Part shown: in pieces, positions 1 to 7,286 of the stretch | Layout of the letters: the number at the start of each line of letters is the position of its first letter | Numbering within the stretch: the stretch's first letter is position 1 | NCBI GenBank assembly: GCA_016191555.1 | Contig: JACPVX010000020.1 | Span: 1-32,614, forward strand | DNA length: 32,614 bases | Direction of reading: 5' to 3' | DNA from: Bacteroidota bacterium | Lineage (GTDB): Bacteria; Bacteroidota; Bacteroidia; Cytophagales; Cyclobacteriaceae | Position numbers and translations under genes: made by a program | Notes under the pieces: generated by a model | What the model saw: only the letters and a program-made list of their open reading frames with translations | Told to the model about the DNA's origin: nothing | The model's database searches: none

Positions 1-6
1 AAACCA

Positions 7-483
7 TCAACTACCTGCGACTGACCGGGCGCAGTGTATAGCAATGGCACCGTCTTTATCTTTCGTGGGTAAGACCGTGTAAGAATTGATCGCGCCCGAA
101 TGCGCTTTAAAATACCAACAACTGTCCGCAGCTATACCTTTTAGTCTGCCGTAGTTGGCATTATAGGCATATACTTCTTTTGTTTCGCTCGGATATATTT
201 TACGTTTTACCTTCTTCTTTTTTTCCATCACGTACATTTTCTTGTCACCTGACTCCACCCGTGATTTGAAGGTGAGCACCGAATCATTTTTGAGAATGAC
301 CGTGAAATCAAATTTCGGATTGACCTGTCCGCTATAGCTTCCATACGATCCCGGCATACGCATGGGCTGCTGGATGGTAATATTACCCCGTGGTGTGCTG
401 AAGGTTTGTGGCACATAATAAACTTGTGCAAAGACGCCATTACTCAATGCCACGAAGGCAAGAATTTGAAGTGATTTCATCAT
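7..483 (-). CDS. hypothetical secreted protein, 158 aa
   Basis: No family recognised. The N-terminus is a signal peptide: two Met, one Lys, a hydrophobic core, then a cleavage site after about residue 19 (GVFAQ). The mature part has a proline-rich start, a predicted beta-rich middle, a very basic stretch around residues 85-95 (several KKK/KVKRK), and ends in RSVAGS before TGA. A periplasmic or surface location is inferred from the signal peptide only. A TAnnTTTG -7 box lies 5 nt before the first ATG, so the transcript may be nearly leaderless or use the second Met (MKSLQ). It is separated from the next gene by about 200 bp with nothing recognisable in it. Confidence 0.7.
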   Translation of the reverse strand: MMKSLQILAFVALSNGVFAQVYYVPQTFSTPRGNITIQQPMRMPGSYGSYSGQVNPKFDFTVILKNDSVLTFKSRVESGDKKMYVMEKKKKVKRKIYPSETKEVYAYNANYGRLKGIAADSCWYFKAHSGAINSYTVLPTKDKDGAIAIHCARSVAGS

Positions 484-487
484 ATCG

Positions 488-495
488 CAAAAGTA
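488..495 (-). promoter_or_regulatory. candidate -7 promoter box (TACTTTTG)
   Basis: On the minus strand TACTTTTG matches the Bacteroidota -7 consensus TAnnTTTG exactly and lies 5 nt before the ATG of the secreted protein ending at 483. No convincing -33 TTG/TTTG was found at the usual distance, so this is a motif match only. Confidence 0.35.
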
Positions 496-684
496 TGATT
501 TATGGGTTTATAAGGGCTAGAAATACTATTCTCTAAAAATAGTAAATCGCCGGGGAGCGATCGCTTACCAATCGATGAAGTTGGTTGCCGGATGGCGGTG
601 ATTACTCTTCGGGGGTTTACCAGCAGGTTTCCATAACCTGAAAGTTAATGACTGCTATACCCACAAAAAGGAAATCGTATTTCT

Positions 685-2556
685 CTACTTCCCTCTCTCC
701 TCCAGCTCCAACCAGCGCAAGGTGTTCTCTTCGATTTTAGCGGAGAGTGTTTCAATCTCCTTAGACCATTCGTTGAGTTGCTTGTGGTCGGTGCTGCCTG
801 CATTTAAGAGATTGATGACTTCGGCTTTCTTCGATTCGAGGCGTTCAATTTCAGCAGGGAGTTTTTCGAGTTCGGACTTCTCGGTCAGGTTGAGTTTCTT
901 TCGTTCTTTAGGCGCTTCTACAGCAACCTCCTGCTTCTTAGGTGCAGCCGGGACAACTTTTTCCATTTCCTCTTTCTCTTCGATCCAAGTGCGATAATCG
1001 GAATAGTTTCCATTGAACGGACGAATCACGCCATCGCCTTCGAATATGAAAAGCTGATCAACCAGATGGTCCATGAAATAGCGATCGTGCGATACCAGTA
1101 ACAAACAGCCAGTGAATTTCTCCAAAAATTCTTCCAACACATTGAGTGTATCAATGTCAAAGTCGTTGGTCGGCTCATCTAAGATGAGGAAGTTCGGATT
1201 AGTCACCAACACTTTCAACAGTTGAAGGCGTTTCTTCTCGCCACCGCTCAACTTCTCTACGATGTTGTACTGCTTTTCGGGACTGAATAAAAACGTTTCT
1301 AAGAACTTGGATGCCGAAATCTGCGAACCATCCGCCATTGTAATAAATTCGGCAATCTCTTTCACCTCTTCGATCACGCGGTTGGAAAGGTTAAGTGTTT
1401 CTACCTCTTGGGTAAAGTAACCGATCTTGGTAGTTACACCCGGAATGATCTCGCCACTGTCGGGTTGTGTTTTACCGGTGAGTAAATCGAGGAAAGTGGA
1501 TTTGCCAATGCCGTTTTTGCCGACAATGCCAATGCGGTCTTTCTTCTTAAAGACATAATTGAAATCGTCTACCATCTTGCGATCACCATACTGCTTTCGG
1601 ATATGGTGCAACTCCATGATCTTCCCTCCTTGTCTGGCCTCCTGAATGTCCAACTCCAATCGGTCCTTCTTGATATTCTGAGTCGCCTTCTCCTGCAATT
1701 CGTAAAATGCCTCGATGCGGTATTTGGCTTTCGTGCCGCGGGCGCGTGGTTGCTTTCGCATCCATTCCAATTCCTTTTTCATGAGGTTCTTGGCCTTCGT
1801 CACCTCGGTCTTCAACATCTCTTCGCGCTCCGACTTCTTCTCCAAAAAATAGGCGTAGTTGCCCTGATAGCGATAAAGCTTACCACGGTCAAGTTCTAAT
1901 ATTACCTTTGAAACGTTGTCCAGAAAGTAGCGATCGTGGGTCACCATCAACAGTGTTACGTTCTGTCCTGCTAAGTACGATTCCAACCATTCGATGGCTT
2001 CCAAATCCAAGTGGTTGGTGGGCTCATCCATGATGATGAGGTCGGGTTCGGTTAAAAGCAACTGCGCTAAAAAGATGCGCTTGCGTTGCCCTCCGGAAAG
2101 TTCTTCAAACTTTTGATCTAAGTCGGTGATGCCGAGTTTGCCGGTGATCTCCTGCACCTTCGCATCGTAGTCCCACGCATTGAATTCTTCCATCCACTCC
2201 AGTGCATGTTGCATGCGCTCGGGCGAGACAGCAGGATCGTGCAGACACTCTTCGTATTCGCGAACGACTTTGGCGATTTTGTTTTTATCATCAAACAGAA
2301 TCTCCTTCACCGTCAGTGCACCTTCTACATTCGGTTGCTGAGTGAGGTATCCGAGTTTGATTCCATCACGGGTAGAAACCACCCCGCTGTCGGGTTTGAT
2401 TTGTCCGGTAAGGATTTTAATGAGTGTGGTTTTGCCGGTTCCGTTTTCGCCAACAATGGCGACCTTTTCACCCTGGCCAATGCCAACGGTAATGTCTCTA
2501 AAAAGCCAACGATCGTTGAAAGATTTGGAGAGCGATTCTGCTGAAAGATAGTTCAC
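685..2556 (-). CDS. uup: ABC-F family ATPase, Uup-type
   Basis: A soluble protein of 623 aa with two ABC ATPase domains and no membrane segments, the layout of ABC-F translation or ribosome factors. Domain 1 has Walker A GENGTGKTT (about residue 36), signature LSGGQRKR and Walker B LIIMDEPTNHLD. Domain 2 has GKNGIGKST, LSGGEKKR and FLILDEPTNDFD. Between them is the charged, arginine-rich linker typical of ABC-F proteins. A C-terminal Lys/Glu-rich coiled coil (about residues 550-620) points to the Uup subgroup rather than EttA. ABC-F proteins act on the ribosome; Uup affects transposon excision and ribosome assembly in E. coli. The start is GTG at 2556, because the codon immediately upstream in frame is TAA. 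It is a stand-alone minus-strand gene. Confidence 0.93.
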   Translation of the reverse strand: MNYLSAESLSKSFNDRWLFRDITVGIGQGEKVAIVGENGTGKTTLIKILTGQIKPDSGVVSTRDGIKLGYLTQQPNVEGALTVKEILFDDKNKIAKVVREYEECLHDPAVSPERMQHALEWMEEFNAWDYDAKVQEITGKLGITDLDQKFEELSGGQRKRIFLAQLLLTEPDLIIMDEPTNHLDLEAIEWLESYLAGQNVTLLMVTHDRYFLDNVSKVILELDRGKLYRYQGNYAYFLEKKSEREEMLKTEVTKAKNLMKKELEWMRKQPRARGTKAKYRIEAFYELQEKATQNIKKDRLELDIQEARQGGKIMELHHIRKQYGDRKMVDDFNYVFKKKDRIGIVGKNGIGKSTFLDLLTGKTQPDSGEIIPGVTTKIGYFTQEVETLNLSNRVIEEVKEIAEFITMADGSQISASKFLETFLFSPEKQYNIVEKLSGGEKKRLQLLKVLVTNPNFLILDEPTNDFDIDTLNVLEEFLEKFTGCLLLVSHDRYFMDHLVDQLFIFEGDGVIRPFNGNYSDYRTWIEEKEEMEKVVPAAPKKQEVAVEAPKERKKLNLTEKSELEKLPAEIERLESKKAEVINLLNAGSTDHKQLNEWSKEIETLSAKIEENTLRWLELEERGK

Positions 2557-2600
2557 TTAAACCTGGTTATGTCCGAACAATACGAATTGAGTCTGTTACT

Positions 2601-2664
2601 GACGAATCCTACGGATTGTCAGGTTAACCTTGACAATAGCGATGAGTACCTTTGTCAAGGTTAA
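2601..2664. repeat. double hairpin: imperfect hairpin followed by a perfect 13-bp inverted repeat
   Basis: Two stem-loops lie side by side just upstream of the ABC-F gene. The first pairs GACGAATCC (2601-2609) with GGATTGTC (2613-2620), with one bulge and a 3-nt loop. The second is a perfect 13-bp inverted repeat, TTAACCTTGACAA (2624-2636) with TTGTCAAGGTTAA (2652-2664), loop 15 nt. There is no T-run, so a simple terminator is unlikely. It could be a REP-like element, a regulatory leader for the ABC-F mRNA (many abcF genes have structured leaders), or a repressor site. Confidence 0.55.
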
Positions 2665-2742
2665 AAATTTAAGTGCGCAAGTTAGCACAAGCAAACTTCA
2701 CAGCCGCGCAGACTTCAAAAATATCGTTAGATTGTATCAGCC

Positions 2743-2844
2743 TTAAGCAACGTTGTACTGCTTTTTGTAAAAGCAAAACAAGCACATACCTAGTTGAAAT
2801 AATGTAACAGAGGCGATGGTAAAAAATAGCATCATAGCACGCAT
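2743..2844 (-). CDS. candidate small membrane protein, 33 aa
   Basis: This ORF begins MRAMMLFFTIASVTLF and ends FYKKQYNVA before TAA. It has one continuous hydrophobic segment (about residues 4-26) followed by a short basic tail, which fits a single-pass inner-membrane peptide with the C-terminus in the cytoplasm. A perfect -7 motif (TAAGTTTG, 2870 to 2863) lies about 18 nt upstream of the ATG on the same strand, which gives support beyond length. It lies in an otherwise empty gap of about 380 bp between two divergent genes. No family was recognised. Confidence 0.4.
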   Translation of the reverse strand: MRAMMLFFTIASVTLFQLGMCLFCFYKKQYNVA

Positions 2845-2862
2845 CGGGTTTTAATGTTAAAC

Positions 2863-2870
2863 CAAACTTA
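2863..2870 (-). promoter_or_regulatory. candidate -7 promoter box (TAAGTTTG)
   Basis: An exact TAnnTTTG match on the minus strand, 18 nt upstream of the 33-aa ORF and reading towards the ABC-F gene. It may drive the small ORF, the ABC-F gene with a long leader that includes the double hairpin, or both. No clear -33 element was found. Confidence 0.4.
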
Positions 2871-2939
2871 AGGTAAATAGATTAAATATCCTACTATTCA
2901 GATAGTTATAGATTTAAATATAAAGCTATTTTATTGAGA

Positions 2940-3452
2940 ATGAATTTATTAGAATCACTAAAAAAGTCACCTTCACAGGCTCAGTATAAGCAAATGATTG
3001 CCTTCATCGGTGAAAACAAGAAACGATTTTCGAATTTAGTTTTGATTTATTTGAACGGTCCTGAGCGCATTACCCAACGGGCTTCTACCCTGCTCGTTTA
3101 CTTTTCCAAGAAGCATCTCGAGTTGGTGATTGGCGAACTTGGAATCATAGTCAGGCATTCGCAGAAAAGCGATGTCACCGTGGCGATCAAACGCAATACG
3201 CTTCGTTTCCTGCAAGACATGAGCATACCAAAACGATGGCAAGGCAAAGTGACTGATCTATGTTTTTCATTTCTAACCAGCCACCAAGAGCCCATCGCTG
3301 TTAAAGTTTTTGCGATGACCGTGTTGGCCAACATTGCCATGGAAAACAGCGAGTTGAAAAACGAGTTGATTCCGATCATCGAAGATCAGATGCCTTTCGG
3401 AAGTGCAGGCTTCCGAAATCGTGGGGCGAAGGTATTGAAACGATTATCCTGA
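2940..3452 (+). CDS. HEAT/ARM-repeat-like protein, 170 aa
   Basis: A soluble, mostly alpha-helical protein without signal peptide. From about residue 35 to the end it reads as paired amphipathic helices resembling HEAT repeats (for example IKRNTLRFLQDM and AVKVFAMTVLANIAM), ending in a helix with GFRNRGAKVLKRLS. HEAT-type proteins are usually binding scaffolds; no partner is evident here. The ATG at 2940 was chosen over a TTG two codons upstream. The leader is very AT-rich. The family assignment rests on helix pattern only and the function is unknown. Confidence 0.7.
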   Translation: MNLLESLKKSPSQAQYKQMIAFIGENKKRFSNLVLIYLNGPERITQRASTLLVYFSKKHLELVIGELGIIVRHSQKSDVTVAIKRNTLRFLQDMSIPKRWQGKVTDLCFSFLTSHQEPIAVKVFAMTVLANIAMENSELKNELIPIIEDQMPFGSAGFRNRGAKVLKRLS

Positions 3453-3534
3453 GGATGCTCTCTGGATAGATTGTTGCCAGAATTCTTCATGAATAATTGA
3501 GTTTAAGAGCTATTTTGCAACGCGAAATTTTAGC

Positions 3535-4356
3535 ATGTCAGATCAGGCTTCTCCTCTTATTGTTTGTAAAAGTTGTGGTAACTCATTTCACGGAAACTAC
3601 TGCAACGAGTGTGGCGAAAAAGTATTGAAACCAGCTGACCGGTCATTCAAGACTTTCTTAAGTAACATGCTAATTGCCATCACTTTTGCGGACAGCAAAA
3701 TGATCAAAACCTTATGGCTGGTATTGAGTAAACCGGGCTTTGTATCGAAGGAGTTTGCCGAAGGGCGCAGGGTGAATTACCTCAAACCCATCTCTTTGTT
3801 TTTTGTACTAAACCTGATCTACTTCTTCTTCCCCTTGATTCAATTGTTCAGCGCTTCGTTAAATACACAGTTGTTGTCTCCTTTACGGGATTACTACCAA
3901 ACCGTAGTAGCACACAAAGTTGTTTCCATGGGAATGACAGTGCCTTCCTTCAGCCTTATTTATAACTTAAAAACTACCGGCTTTGCCAAGTTGATGGTGA
4001 TGGTTTTTGTGGTAATCGCCTCGCTGCCTCTCAACGTTCTTTACTGGAAACGCAATCGGTTCTTTACCGATCATGTGGGTTACATGGTTGAGCTGGCGTG
4101 TTTCAACTTATTTGTCAATGCCATCATGCTTTCCGTATTGGCATTTTTTGGATTGGGAAAGTATCTGAGTGAAGAGGTTCTCACCGCGATTTTCATTGCT
4201 ACGAATTTGTATTTTCTGCTTCGCTCCGGAAACATTTTCTACCAAGAAAAGAATTGGAAGCTGGTATTGAAGTCGGTGATGATGATTGCGTTTCTTAAAA
4301 TTGCCCTCGAAGTATATCGGGCTATTCTATTCTTTGTGACCATCTGGTCGTTGTAA
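3535..4356 (+). CDS. DUF3667 family membrane protein with N-terminal zinc ribbon
   Basis: A 273-aa protein. Residues 11-26 form a small zinc ribbon, C11-x2-C14 and C23-x2-C26 (VCKSCG, YCNECG). A stretch with SKPGFVSKEFAEGRRVNYLKPISLFF follows, which is typical of DUF3667 proteins in Bacteroidota. Hydrophobic helices lie at roughly 84-104, 148-168, 185-205 and 235-265. It sits in the inner membrane with a zinc-finger-like cytoplasmic head; the function of the family is not known. The last five codons (atctggtcgttgtaa) are repeated 101 bp downstream around a small insert, so the 3' end was the site of an insertion or duplication, but the reading frame is intact. Confidence 0.85.
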   Translation: MSDQASPLIVCKSCGNSFHGNYCNECGEKVLKPADRSFKTFLSNMLIAITFADSKMIKTLWLVLSKPGFVSKEFAEGRRVNYLKPISLFFVLNLIYFFFPLIQLFSASLNTQLLSPLRDYYQTVVAHKVVSMGMTVPSFSLIYNLKTTGFAKLMVMVFVVIASLPLNVLYWKRNRFFTDHVGYMVELACFNLFVNAIMLSVLAFFGLGKYLSEEVLTAIFIATNLYFLLRSGNIFYQEKNWKLVLKSVMMIAFLKIALEVYRAILFFVTIWSL

Positions 4357-4457
4357 CAAATTTGGTTACGTTAAGCTCCATCGACCTCCTCTCTTGCGGA
4401 GAGGATTGAGGTGAGGTGTAAAAAAGAGCTTAACGTTATGGTATCTGGTCGTTGTAA
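4342..4457. mobile_element. MITE/REP-like insertion bounded by 15-bp direct repeats
   Basis: The 15-mer atctggtcgttgtaa occurs at 4342-4356 (end of the DUF3667 gene) and again at 4443-4457. The roughly 86 bp between them carry a perfect 10-bp inverted repeat, CGTTAAGCTC (4369-4378) with GAGCTTAACG (4426-4435), and inside it a hairpin TCCTCTC (4387-4393) with GAGAGGA (4399-4405) followed by GATTGAGGTGAGG. Inverted ends, an internal palindrome and flanking direct repeats are the layout of a miniature mobile element, with the 15-mer as a target-site duplication or recombination scar. The internal CTCTC...GAGAG...TGAGGTGAGG motif resembles a repeat I associate with Bacteroidota genomes; that link is from memory. 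No transposase is present. Confidence 0.6.
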
Positions 4458-4460
4458 TTA

Positions 4461-5051
4461 CTACCCTTCCGACAAGCTTTCAATCAACTCATCAGCTGAT
4501 TGCTGCTCCGAAATAGGAACTAACTTTTTGTATTGAAAGAGCGCTTCCACGGCTTCTTTCTTTTCGCCATTCATAGCTAAAGTCAACGCCAGATTGAAAT
4601 AACTATTGGGAAACTGTGGCTCGATGGTAATGGAAAGTTCGTAATGCAATTTGGCCAGCATCCAGTTACCGACTTCAGCATAGAGATTGGCTAAGTTGTA
4701 ATGCGCTTCGTAATGACGCGGATCTTCCTTTAGGCTTTTGGTGAAGTAGTCGATGGCGCTGGTGGTATTTTTATGCTGCGATTCGAGGATACCTAAATTA
4801 CAATACGCATCAGCCACGCTATCACCCGTTTCGATTGCCTTCAAATACAATTCTTTGGCGGCAACATCCTGCTGCTCATCCATCATAAGCGCTTCTTCAA
4901 ACGTAGATAGCTTGTTGAGGCTAACCACTTTCGCCCCAGCGAAAAGATTCAATTGGCCATTTTTATCCGTAATGCCCGGACGCTTTTTGGCTACCGGCTT
5001 GTATCCAAACTTTTCGGGCCCTTGCCCAGGAAATGCGATTACTTTTCCCAT
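4461..5051 (-). CDS. tetratricopeptide repeat protein, 196 aa
   Basis: A soluble protein with at least three consecutive TPR motifs in its C-terminal two thirds (ADAYCNLGILESQHKN, HYEAHYNLANLYAEVGN, NSYFNLALTLAMNGEKKEA). The N-terminus (MGKVIAFPGQGPEKFGYKP) is basic and lacks a signal peptide, so it is probably cytoplasmic. The ATG at 5051 is preferred over one 12 codons upstream (MWLTQ), because the sequence becomes protein-like only from MGKV. It is the last gene of a minus-strand run after the glycosylase and the PD40/OmpA gene. A TPR domain next to a PD40-OmpA protein recalls the domain set of the type IX secretion protein PorE, but here the TPR is on a separate, apparently cytoplasmic protein. 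Confidence 0.82.
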   Translation of the reverse strand: MGKVIAFPGQGPEKFGYKPVAKKRPGITDKNGQLNLFAGAKVVSLNKLSTFEEALMMDEQQDVAAKELYLKAIETGDSVADAYCNLGILESQHKNTTSAIDYFTKSLKEDPRHYEAHYNLANLYAEVGNWMLAKLHYELSITIEPQFPNSYFNLALTLAMNGEKKEAVEALFQYKKLVPISEQQSADELIESLSEG

Positions 5052-5099
5052 GATGCGCAAAGGTACTGCATCTTGGGTAAGCCACAAACTGCTTCGAAA

Positions 5100-6641
5100 T
5101 CAGTTCTTAACGATGAGAAACTCTACCCTCCGGTTGAGCTTACGAGCTTCTTCCGAATCGTTGGTAGCGATTGGTTTGGTGCCACCAAATCCCTTTCCGC
5201 GAATGCGTCTGGAAGCTACACCTTTTGAAACCAAATAGGCTTTGATTCGATCAACACGTTCTTTAGAAAGCGCCAGATTTTTCTTCGCATCTCCCCTGTT
5301 ATCCGTGTGACCTTCGAGTTCGATTTCTACTTTGGGGTTGGACTTCATGAAATCAACTACCGCATCCAATTCCGGGTACGATTCCTCCAGCAACGAGGTA
5401 GTACCCATGTTGAATAAAATGCTTTTCAGGCTGACGAGCGTTCCCACTTCGATGGGCTGCAATTGAAAATTCAACTCCAGTTTTTTCAATTGTAGTGTTC
5501 TTATGTCCAACTTCTCAATGCGATTGACAAAACCTTTGCATTCCAACTCGATGGTGAAGACTTTGCCCGATGGAATGGTGGCCTGATACAATCCGTTCAA
5601 TGCAGATTGAACCACAATTAGAGTATCCGCTTTAAAGCGAACCGTGGCGCTGATGCCTGCTTTCGTTTTTGAATTCGTCACCTTGCCGGTGATGATGACT
5701 TGATTCAGAAGTTCCGATTCGGGCACCTTTTCAACCATTCGGATAAGTGTATCTACCTTCGGAAGTGGTTCAGTTGTTTCCAATAGTTTTCGAATATCTC
5801 CATAGCCGTTGCTGTCGCGTGTAGAGGTGTAAAGAATGCCCGAGTTGGTAATGCGGTAATACAATTCTCTTGATTCGGAGTTGACTTGTTCTCCGAGATT
5901 CACAGGCACTGACCAATTGGTCCAGGTGTCATCCAATCGCTCTGATTTATAAATATCGAAGCTACCCAAACCTTGATGTCCATTGGAGGCAAAATACAAG
6001 GTGCGTCCATCTATCGAAAGAGAAGGCGTGAACTCTTGCAACGGAGTGTTGATCACTTTACCCAGATTGATCGGCTCCTGCCAGCGTCCATCTTGAATGA
6101 GCGAAACATAAATATCTTCCGCACCACGAGTGTTGTAACTTTCGGCTGAAAACACGAAAGCATTTTCAGATAAGAAGCCACTCCACTCCTCACTCTTATT
6201 TTTGAAATAGGGAATCGAACGATTTTTCGGAAAAGACCATCCATTGGCTTCTTTCTCTGCTACGGCAATTCCTTGAGTGGTAATGTTTCCATCTTTGGCG
6301 TAATGACCAAGCAAAATCATTTGGTTTCCATCGAAACTAAATCCGGCCACTGCATTGTAATTTGCATTGTTGATTTGGTTGCCACCATGAATAGGTGCCT
6401 GCCACTTGCCATCGATCTTTAACGAAACCCAGATATCGCCCGGGTCCTTTTTACCTCCTACATTCTGCGGATGTTTTGCGATTGTGAGGTACATCACTTT
6501 CCCATCCGGACTGATCACCGGATTTTGTTCATCGTAAGGAGAGTTTACTAAACTGAACTCAGGAGAAGTCTGTGTAAACCCTGCATTCGCGTAAAGCAAG
6601 GTGATGACACCTATCAAAATCCGTTTTAACATTCGAAGCAT
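5100..6641 (-). CDS. PD40 beta-propeller / carboxypeptidase-regulatory / OmpA-family envelope protein
   Basis: A 513-aa protein. A signal peptide (about residues 1-23, ending ANAGFTQ) is followed by several PD40/WD40-like blades (about 25-290; for example PVISPDGKVMYLTIA, TPSLSIDGRTLYFASNG). Next come a CarboxypepD_reg-like beta-sandwich (about 315-395) and a C-terminal OmpA peptidoglycan-binding domain (about 405-513) with the hallmark LEGHTDNRGDAKKN and the NRRVEF end. It should sit in the periplasm, tethered to peptidoglycan. The order propeller-CRD-OmpA matches PorE of the type IX secretion/gliding machinery without PorE's N-terminal TPR; many paralogues of unknown role share this design. 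It begins 11 bp after the glycosylase stop, so it is probably co-transcribed with it. Confidence 0.9.
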   Translation of the reverse strand: MLRMLKRILIGVITLLYANAGFTQTSPEFSLVNSPYDEQNPVISPDGKVMYLTIAKHPQNVGGKKDPGDIWVSLKIDGKWQAPIHGGNQINNANYNAVAGFSFDGNQMILLGHYAKDGNITTQGIAVAEKEANGWSFPKNRSIPYFKNKSEEWSGFLSENAFVFSAESYNTRGAEDIYVSLIQDGRWQEPINLGKVINTPLQEFTPSLSIDGRTLYFASNGHQGLGSFDIYKSERLDDTWTNWSVPVNLGEQVNSESRELYYRITNSGILYTSTRDSNGYGDIRKLLETTEPLPKVDTLIRMVEKVPESELLNQVIITGKVTNSKTKAGISATVRFKADTLIVVQSALNGLYQATIPSGKVFTIELECKGFVNRIEKLDIRTLQLKKLELNFQLQPIEVGTLVSLKSILFNMGTTSLLEESYPELDAVVDFMKSNPKVEIELEGHTDNRGDAKKNLALSKERVDRIKAYLVSKGVASRRIRGKGFGGTKPIATNDSEEARKLNRRVEFLIVKN

Positions 6642-6652
6642 TTACTCATTAA

Positions 6653-7234
6653 CTATTTGCTCACCCATTTATTATCCTTGATGGAAAAGCGCCACGGAAG
6701 TAACGCATCTTCTCCGGCATAATCAATTCCAATGCGGGCATCGGCTTTGATTTTGGATGTAGAAACTTTTTCACCTTCTTCAATCCACACATGATTGCTC
6801 ATCAAATCTACACCATTCCAACTCTTCGTGATGCCCAAGGCTTTTGTTAGTTTGCCGGGGCCGCTGGTGATTCGTTTAATCGAATTCACGTTCATTCGCT
6901 CCATCATTAAATCTGTTCCGTGCAATGGCTCTAAAGCACGTATCAACACGGCATCGGCTTTGCCGGTTTGATTGGTGACCACATTGAATAGATGATGCAT
7001 ACCATAACAAAGATACACATAGCTAATTCCTCCTTTTTCAAACATCACTTTATTTCGCTCCGTCTGCCCTTTGAAGGCATGACAACCTCTTTCTTTGTAC
7101 GAGTACGCTTCCGTTTCTATAATGATGCCGCTTGTTAACATCTCATTAACATTGGTTACCAACAATTTACCAATCAAGTCTTTCGCTACTTGCACCACAT
7201 TTGACCGCTGGTAAAAGGATTGAGGAAGCTTCAT
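6653..7234 (-). CDS. mpg: 3-methyladenine (alkyladenine) DNA glycosylase, AAG/MPG family
   Basis: A base-excision repair enzyme of 193 aa that removes alkylated purines such as 3-methyladenine and hypoxanthine. Diagnostic segments are SGIIIETEAY (catalytic general-base Glu at about residue 40), YVYLCYGMHHLFNVV (the Tyr-rich wedge that inserts into the helix), DAVLIRALEPL, and SGPGKLTKALGI near the C-terminus. Length is normal for a bacterial AAG protein. The ATG at 7234 (MKLPQSFYQ) fits the family; the ORF extends 12 codons upstream but would overlap the divergent promoter. It is the first gene of a minus-strand run with the OmpA-family and TPR genes, an association whose meaning is unclear. 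Confidence 0.95.
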   Translation of the reverse strand: MKLPQSFYQRSNVVQVAKDLIGKLLVTNVNEMLTSGIIIETEAYSYKERGCHAFKGQTERNKVMFEKGGISYVYLCYGMHHLFNVVTNQTGKADAVLIRALEPLHGTDLMMERMNVNSIKRITSGPGKLTKALGITKSWNGVDLMSNHVWIEEGEKVSTSKIKADARIGIDYAGEDALLPWRFSIKDNKWVSK

Positions 7235-7254
7235 CGTTGGTAATTGAATTATCT

Positions 7255-7262
7255 TAAATTTG
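7255..7262 (+). promoter_or_regulatory. candidate -7 promoter box (TAAATTTG) for the DUF2911 gene
   Basis: TAAATTTG matches TAnnTTTG exactly and lies 24 nt before the ATG at 7287, leaving a leader of about 15-20 nt. A TTG at 7237-7239 could serve as the -33 element, though its 15-nt spacing is shorter than usual. It sits in the 52-bp divergent gap between the glycosylase and the DUF2911 gene. Confidence 0.55.
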
Positions 7263-7286
7263 CGGCTCAATTATAAACAAACAATT

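Noticed and set aside
3535..4356. Reading the DUF3667 gene as truncated by the insert
   Set aside because: The stop codon is intact before the insert and the protein has the expected length; the duplicated 15-mer lies wholly outside the retained frame.
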